Source: Willaertia magna
Lineage: Eukaryota > Heterolobosea > Eutetramitea > Acrasida > Naegleriidae
Assembly (NCBI GenBank): GCA_902984215.1
Contig: CADWAF010001968.1
Location: 1-15,438 of the forward strand
Length of the DNA: 15,438 nucleotides
Direction of reading: 5' to 3'
Made by a program: the position numbers and the translations under genes. Each line of letters begins with the position of its first letter. The stretch's first letter is position 1. Below, one piece after another: positions 10,935 through 15,438 of this stretch. The notes under the pieces were generated by a model. That model saw only the letters and a program-made list of their open reading frames with translations, made no database searches and was not told where the DNA came from.

Positions 10935-12602
10935 TTATTCTTCAACACTATCAAACCCTTCCATGTATAATTCATAATCACATTTTTCTAATTTTTTAAT
11001 TAATTCGTCAATATCTCTATCAATAAATCTATAATGGTACATTTTATTATGAGAATAGTTAATAGTTAATTTTTTTAACTCTGCTAATTTCTTTAAATCA
11101 ACTAAAAATTTCCCTTTGAAAGGAACTTTAATACTTAAATACTCTACATAACCTACATATCTCAAACATCTTTCATAGATCGCGACACTAAACTTTATTT
11201 TGAAGCTTCTTAATTTTAAATCAACTCAAGCATTATCATCATTATAAATATCTTAACAATCAACAATAACCAACTTTGTGACATTTTTAAAATAATTCAT
11301 ATTAATAATTGCATTTTCATCATTAATATCGCCATTGATATATATTGTTTTTAAATTAACGCAATCATTAAAATCATAATTTATATCATGTGTTCTCAAA
11401 TAATGTAATGAAGTAAAGTCTTTATATAAAAACTTATTTTGACTTACGTGTAATTCAACTAAGTTTTTACAATTTCTAATATTCTCATATTTAATATGAA
11501 TATGCATGGCTTTTAAAATTTTTAAATTTACTAATCTATTTAAATCTATTGTTTTTTCAATTTCATCATTATAACTTGGATATTTATATTTATTATTAAT
11601 GTTCAAGTAAGTGAGATTGTTAAGGGTTTGTAATGTAAATTTAATTTTTAACAATCCAATATAAACATTACTGATATTTAATTTTAATAAACTTTCTAAT
11701 AATTCAAGCGACTTCTCTAAATTAACAAAACAATTGGTTATGTTTAATTTTGTTAAGTTATAATTATTAAACAATCCTATTAACTACAAATTCTCTAATA
11801 TATAATACTTTCAATTCGCTACCAATAATATCTTTTAAATCTAAATACACAATATCCTCACTGTTTTCTACTTTCAAGTAAGTTAAACTTTTTAATTCTT
11901 TGAGCTCTTCAATAAAGTAGTCTATATTCGGACTATCTAAAGATATTTTTAAGTATTTTAAATGTTTAAAAAGATTAAAGTAAAGTTCATTGTATGTATT
12001 TGTACCTAAATAGTTAAGGTATATTAAATTTTTGAATTCAGCACAAAGATGGGATCTATAAAGGTATATGGAGTATCAAGATAAGTTAATTATTTTCTTA
12101 TTTTAATAAAAGGTGTAATAATGTTATTAAATTTTCTCAAATATTTTGACAATGTTATCTCAAGCAAATTGTGGTATTCTTATAATTTTTGTAAAATATT
12201 TTTGCAATACTTTAAATTTAAAACTTTGACGTTTTCTTTTAACTCATTTAGCATTATTGATACTTCTCTAAATATAATGTTGGATAGTAAGCAGTTAACA
12301 AATACACCTTTAAACAAATGATCATAAAATTTCTTACTCGTAAACCTTAAATTTAAGTAGTCTAAAGGGAATCTAATAAATGATATTATTTTCTATAATG
12401 TATCAACATTCAAGTTGTAGACAACTGATTTTTTTGTGTATACTGCTTTAACAGGTAATAGATTTAAATTTATAGTATTGCTTAACTGTTTTTCGCTCAT
12501 TAAATGAAGAAATTCTTACTTTACTTTCTTCAAATCACTTCCTCTATCATCAATACGAGACGAAGAAGCTTTAGTTTGATTTCTTTTGTTATGTTTGTCC
12601 AT
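10935..12602 (-). CDS. F-box and leucine-rich-repeat protein, 555 aa
   Basis: ATG at 12,600-12,602 follows an A8 tract. The stop is TAA at 10,935. The N-terminus has SSSRIDDRGSDLKK (about residues 13-26, the shared motif). An F-box-like segment follows at about 62-96: YNLNVDTLQKIISFIRFPLD then YLNLRFTSKKFYDHLF, matching the LP-x2-IL-x2-I-x-SYL...DL-x3-R-x3-F pattern. From about residue 110 to the end come repeated LxxLxLxxN/C units such as LTYLNINN, LKTIYINGD and LVELHVSQN, that is, LRRs. By family knowledge such proteins are SCF ubiquitin-ligase substrate receptors, with the F-box binding Skp1 and the LRRs the substrate. TGA at 11,226-11,228 is read as Trp (DNAWVDLKLRSF) and joins the main LRR block to the C-terminal part. 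Two small frame breaks, near 12,057-12,064 (one base missing) and 11,796-11,806 (one extra), cancel out. Confidence 0.72.
12541..12570 (-). other. [D/N]DR motif, copy in the intact F-box/LRR gene
   Basis: Encodes KASSSRIDDRGSDL. The + strand core is CCTCTATCATCAATACGAGA, followed by CGAAGAAGC. Confidence 0.65.
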
Positions 12603-12610
12603 TTTTTTTT
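12603..12610 (-). promoter_or_regulatory. A8 tract directly before the ATG
   Basis: Eight A residues immediately before ATG, preceded by C rather than by AATT, so it is a diverged form of the leader seen at the other genes. Confidence 0.4.
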
Positions 12611-12629
12611 GTTTAGTAAATTAAAAATC

Positions 12630-12685
12630 TTAAAGTGCACATTTTCAAAACAATTTTAAAGTGCAAAATCATATCTTAAAGTGCA
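12630..12685 (-). repeat. Three direct copies of TTAAAGTGCA
   Basis: Copies at 12,630-12,639, 12,656-12,665 and 12,676-12,685 on the + strand (TGCACTTTAA on the coding strand), 28-83 bp upstream of the intact F-box/LRR start and downstream of the neighbouring stop. They are less AT-rich than their surroundings. Position fits an upstream regulatory repeat; function is inferred only. Confidence 0.55.
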
Positions 12686-12728
12686 AAAATTTACATTTCT
12701 TATTCAAAAACTTTCCCATTTGTTGTTA

Positions 12729-14139
12729 TTAATAAAATTTTTTTGTATTTTGCTGATTAACTTTTTGACATATCAATTTTAAACTACATAATCTTGTCAA
12801 ACCAGAAAATCTATAAAAACTTCTTTTAAGGAAAAAACAAAAACATAGAACTAATTTTATAATATTATGATATTCAAATATATAGTTTGATTTTAAATTT
12901 GCTTTACAAAAAACTAGAGTTTTCAAATTATTCAATTTTTCTAAATTAATATATTGATCTTTTGTTTTAAGATATTGTAAATTTGTTAAATTATTTATTG
13001 TTTTACTTAGAATATTAAATGTATTTATTTCTAATTGTTTTAAATAAATTAATTTTATAACTAATCTGTTGGTTAAGTTATTTATATTTTTGGCGTATAG
13101 TTTTTGTAATTTATTTATATTTCTAATAAAATTTATATTTAATAATAAATTATTACTAATATTTAGTTCAACAGCATTATTAATTTTTTCAAATACTGAA
13201 TAATAATCCTTTAAAATCATATTACTAACATTTAAAATCTTTAAACCGGAAGAAAAATTAACTATGTCACATATACAATAAGAAATATCTAAATTAGTCA
13301 ACTTAGAAAACTTAGAAAACATTGAATTTTTTAATACTCCTCTAATTCTTAATGTATTAATATTTATTAAATTCATAAATTTTATATCCAAATTACATTC
13401 CTTTCTGATGGTGAGGTTTTGAAATTGTTTTAAATTGTTTATAACTTTAACATCTCTATCATTTACAAATGGTACATTCAAATATGTTAAATTAATAAGA
13501 AACATAAGTAATTTAGAAGTGTCTACTGACTTAATTTTGTAATTATATACTTTTAGATATTTCAATTTCTTTAGTTCTACTATTTTCTTTTCATTTCTTA
13601 TAATGTCACAGAAAATATGTGTGATCTCTGTTTTTCCAAAAGTTTGTTTTTGAATATATTTGAATCTTAGATATATTAACTTCTGTAATATTTGTTAAAT
13701 TAACTTATGTTTTATAACTTTCAAATTTACAATCTTTGAGTATTGTTATTGACTTTATATTATTTAAAATGTATTGAGGAATAGAATTATAATTAATATA
13801 TTTATTTCTTAACAATATATTAATTACATTAGTTTTAAACACTATTTCAAAGAGTCCAAAACAATAGAGACTAAGTATTAACACATTTTTTTTGTATTGT
13901 ACAAAAGAAATAATTTCTCCAATTTTATTCATATTAAGTTTAAATATTTGGTTATTTTTTAAACATTTCAATTCCAACATACATTCACTTCCTCTATCAT
14001 TTATCTGAAACGAAGAAATCACTGCTATCTATTGCTTTTGTTTGTTATCTTTCTTTTGTTTTTTCAAATCACAACTTCTATCATTTACTTGGGACAAAAA
14101 AGTTTCTGTAACTTTTCTCTTGTGTTTAATTACTAGTAT
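12729..14139 (-). pseudogene. F-box and leucine-rich-repeat gene with apparent start-codon loss (469 codons)
   Basis: Paralogue of the neighbouring F-box/LRR gene. The codon aligned with the ATG of the 927-aa gene is ATA (14,137-14,139), right after the same AATT-A7 leader. The frame then reads VIKHKRKVTETFLSQVNDR, SCDLKKQKKDN, SSFQINDRGSEC, an F-box-like stretch at about 13,837-13,947 (KLNMNKIGEIISFV then LSLYCFGLFEIVF) and many LRR units (LTNLDISYC, AVELNISNN, LTNLQYLKTK). It ends in TAATAA at 12,731-12,726. One extra base must be discounted around 13,700-13,725. An ATG at 13,978-13,980, just before the F-box, could serve instead and would drop both shared motifs. So this is either a start-loss pseudogene, a gene using a non-ATG or internal start, or a one-base sequencing error. 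The LRR body is otherwise well preserved. Confidence 0.6.
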
Positions 14140-14146
14140 TTTTTTT
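13990..14146 (-). repeat. Duplicated leader plus N-terminal block, copy 2
   Basis: Partner of 10,697-10,856. Alignment of the two copies places TAG at 14,029-14,031 opposite CAA at 10,735-10,737, and CAA at 14,038-14,040 opposite TAG at 10,744-10,746, direct internal evidence that TAG and CAA are synonymous here. Confidence 0.8.
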
Positions 14147-14150
14147 AATT
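14140..14150 (-). promoter_or_regulatory. AATT-A7 leader before the ATA codon
   Basis: The same 11-base leader as at the two large genes, but followed by ATA instead of ATG. Confidence 0.45.
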
Positions 14151-14333
14151 TTTTTTTTAAATATAATTTCGTTTTATTTATTTATACTATTGTTATAGGT
14201 TCTATGTATAAGTTTAAAGAGCTATTATTTAATATTATTTGAGCATTAACTTCAAAACCAAACGTAAACAATACTTTGAATGTTATACAATTTAATGTTA
14301 ATCTAATATAATTTAAATGAATAACTGTTTTTC
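14151..14333. other. Intergenic spacer between the start-less F-box/LRR gene and the right-edge gene
   Basis: AT-rich spacer with no recognised RNA gene or repeat. The frame of the right-edge gene stays open through it if stops are read as sense, but the doubled stop TAG-TAA at 14,334-14,339 and the change in composition suggest the gene ends before it. Confidence 0.4.
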
Positions 14334-14336
14334 TTA

Positions 14337-15438
14337 CTATTTCTCTCTACCCACAAAAGAACACACATTCTATTTATTTAAATCAACATATTGAATCTCA
14401 TTTATATTTAAAAGCATTTTATTTCTTCCTACTCATTAAAAAGTAATATAATAATTTCTTTTGAATTTATATATATGCTTTATTTTCTCATTTTTAGTAT
14501 TAAAATAATTAAAATATCTTGGATGTATTGTATATAAATCAATACATTTTGTAACCCTTTTACTGTTCAAACTCATTCTTTTATATATTTCTTGCTTTAT
14601 TCTTATCATTATTAAATTATAACTAAACACTGCCGCACCTATTTCTTTATTATTATCTTTTAATTAAGGCTCTAAATTATAAAATTCATTTAAAATATAT
14701 TCATTAAACACTTCAATACGTTCTCTTTCTAATGTATTTTATTCAGATGTTATTTTTGAATAATCAATAGGTATAGATTCTTTTATTCTGTTGTTTTGTA
14801 GTTTATTTAAATCTTTTTTACTTCTTTTACCTTTTCTCTTATTATTTCTTTCTCTATCATCTTGTTGAGACGAGAAAGATGTATTGTATTGTTCATCATT
14901 AGAAGATGTTTTTTGTTGGAATTTTTGAGTTACAGGATTGTAGATAAAAAACTTGTTTGCTTGTGGTGCTATGTTGTTGCAGCTTTTTCAACTTCATTTT
15001 TTCCCTCTCTTTCAAATATGATAATACTTTATTTGGTTTCCCTTTAGAGGCTGGTGTCTTGGTCTAAGAGTAGTGATACTGGTAAACTCATCATCTGTAA
15101 TTGGTGGGTGCTTTTATGCTATTGAAATGTCTGATATTGTGTTATCTCTCTTTTCATTGGAAAATAAAGCATTTTCTCACATTTTCAAGTCAAAAAATAA
15201 CTTATTTTCTTCTACAGTATTTTTGGAATTTTTATAAAAACTCTTTTTGAGCCAAAATATCTGTAAGTTTACAACCTTTTTCTTTTTAAATTTATTAAAA
15301 TCTTGTTCTTCTAATTTTATTTTCTTGTGAGGACAGTGTTTGCTTAGTGGTCTGCTCACTCCTTACTGGGCATTTCATTTTACAACATGATAAAAAACAA
15401 CTATTGAAAATGTAAGCCTTCGTTTAAAGCAAGCTACC
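14337..15438 (-). CDS. Uncharacterised basic low-complexity protein, possibly 5'-truncated by the window edge
   Basis: Read leftward, the clearest part runs from SNEKRDNTISDISIA through HPPITDDEFTSITTL, TPASKGKPNKVLSYLKERE and IYNPVTQKFQQKTSSN to SFSSQQDDRERNNKRKGKRSKK (14,800-14,880, the shared motif), then ESIPIDYSKITSEQ, EIGAAVFSYNLIMIRIKQEI, RYFNYFNTKNEKIKHIYKF and, with TAA-TGA at 14,438-14,433 read as Gln-Trp, VGRNKMLLNINEIQYVDLNK up to a TAG-TAA doublet. TGA at 15,177-15,179 is read as Trp (LKMWENAL). Frame breaks lie at A6 14,946-14,951 and near 15,060-15,066. Upstream of about 15,180 more than one frame looks coding and I cannot settle the start. No family is recognised. Confidence 0.5.
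14848..14880 (-). other. [D/N]DR motif, copy in the right-edge gene
   Basis: Encodes SFSSQQDDRERNNK. The + strand core CTCTATCATCTTGTTGAGA, followed by CGAGAAAGA, matches the other copies. Confidence 0.6.

Noticed and set aside
12121..12321. + strand ORF of 66 codons
   Set aside because: It is the antisense shadow of the F-box/LRR coding region. The same holds for + strand ORFs at 5098-5334 and 14,042-14,242 and the - strand ORF at 3596-3862.
3720..14951. Programmed -1 or +1 ribosomal frameshifting at the homopolymers
   Set aside because: Both shift directions occur, at varied contexts without a common slippery heptamer or stop arrangement. Indel error explains them more simply.
15261..15275. 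A 15-nt heterotrich-style intron on the - strand (GTTGTAAACTTACAG)
   Set aside because: Its length is a multiple of three, its donor does not match the GTAAG consensus seen in the left gene, and removal does not resolve the frame conflict around it.
1..15438. Microsporidian origin (AT-rich, LRR gene families)
   Set aside because: Nine spliceosomal introns in one gene and reassigned stop codons do not fit microsporidia.
1..15438. Tetrahymena/Paramecium-type code with TGA as the only stop
   Set aside because: TGA occurs in frame at several positions, including one aligned to a family Trp in the methyltransferase domain and one inside the LRR protein.

Overview
The window is very AT-rich eukaryotic nuclear DNA read with a non-standard genetic code. 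Under the standard code it breaks into dozens of short ORFs. If TAA and TAG are read as Gln and TGA as Trp, these merge into six long genes. Internal support comes from two paralogous N-terminal blocks (about 10,697-10,849 and 13,990-14,139), in which a TAG in one copy lies opposite a CAA in the other, and the reverse at a second position. In-frame TGA codons also fall inside otherwise continuous proteins (2347, 3147, 3887, 10,500, 11,226, 15,177). A code with all three stops used as sense fits a ciliate with translation table 27 or 28 (karyorelicteans such as Loxodes, or Condylostoma). Spliceosomal introns of 41-249 nt argue against heterotrichs with 15-16 nt introns. The exact taxon is an inference.

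Left part (1-4263, + strand): one gene of ten exons and nine GTAAG...AG introns encodes a protein of about 1,076 aa. Its C-terminal third has the motif order of a bacterial-type beta-class DNA N6-adenine/N4-cytosine methyltransferase, but both catalytic signatures are degraded (DPPY to DLSY; the DPFxGxGTT loop to DLCSNISTT). A 14-bp palindrome, GTATAAATTTATAC, occurs 14 times, only in its introns and 3' flank, partly as a 44-bp tandem repeat.

Right part (4604-15,438, all - strand): five apparently intronless genes lie head to tail. In transcription order they are: (i) a partial gene at the right edge; (ii) an F-box/LRR gene whose start codon appears lost (ATA); (iii) an intact F-box/LRR gene; (iv) a protein of about 927 aa of unknown function; (v) a protein of about 1,076 aa of unknown function. 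All five carry a short Ser-rich '[D/N]DR' motif in their N-terminal region. Three of the four visible starts are preceded by the same AATT-A7 leader. Several genes end in doubled or tripled stop codons.

About a dozen one-base frame breaks were inferred while joining the reading frames, most of them in A/T homopolymers. Correcting them makes gene lengths exact multiples of three, so they look like sequencing indels rather than decay, except possibly in gene (ii). How the genes work together cannot be read from sequence. The two F-box/LRR proteins suggest SCF ubiquitin-ligase substrate receptors, and the shared N-terminal motif suggests that the five right-hand genes form one family or a co-regulated set.
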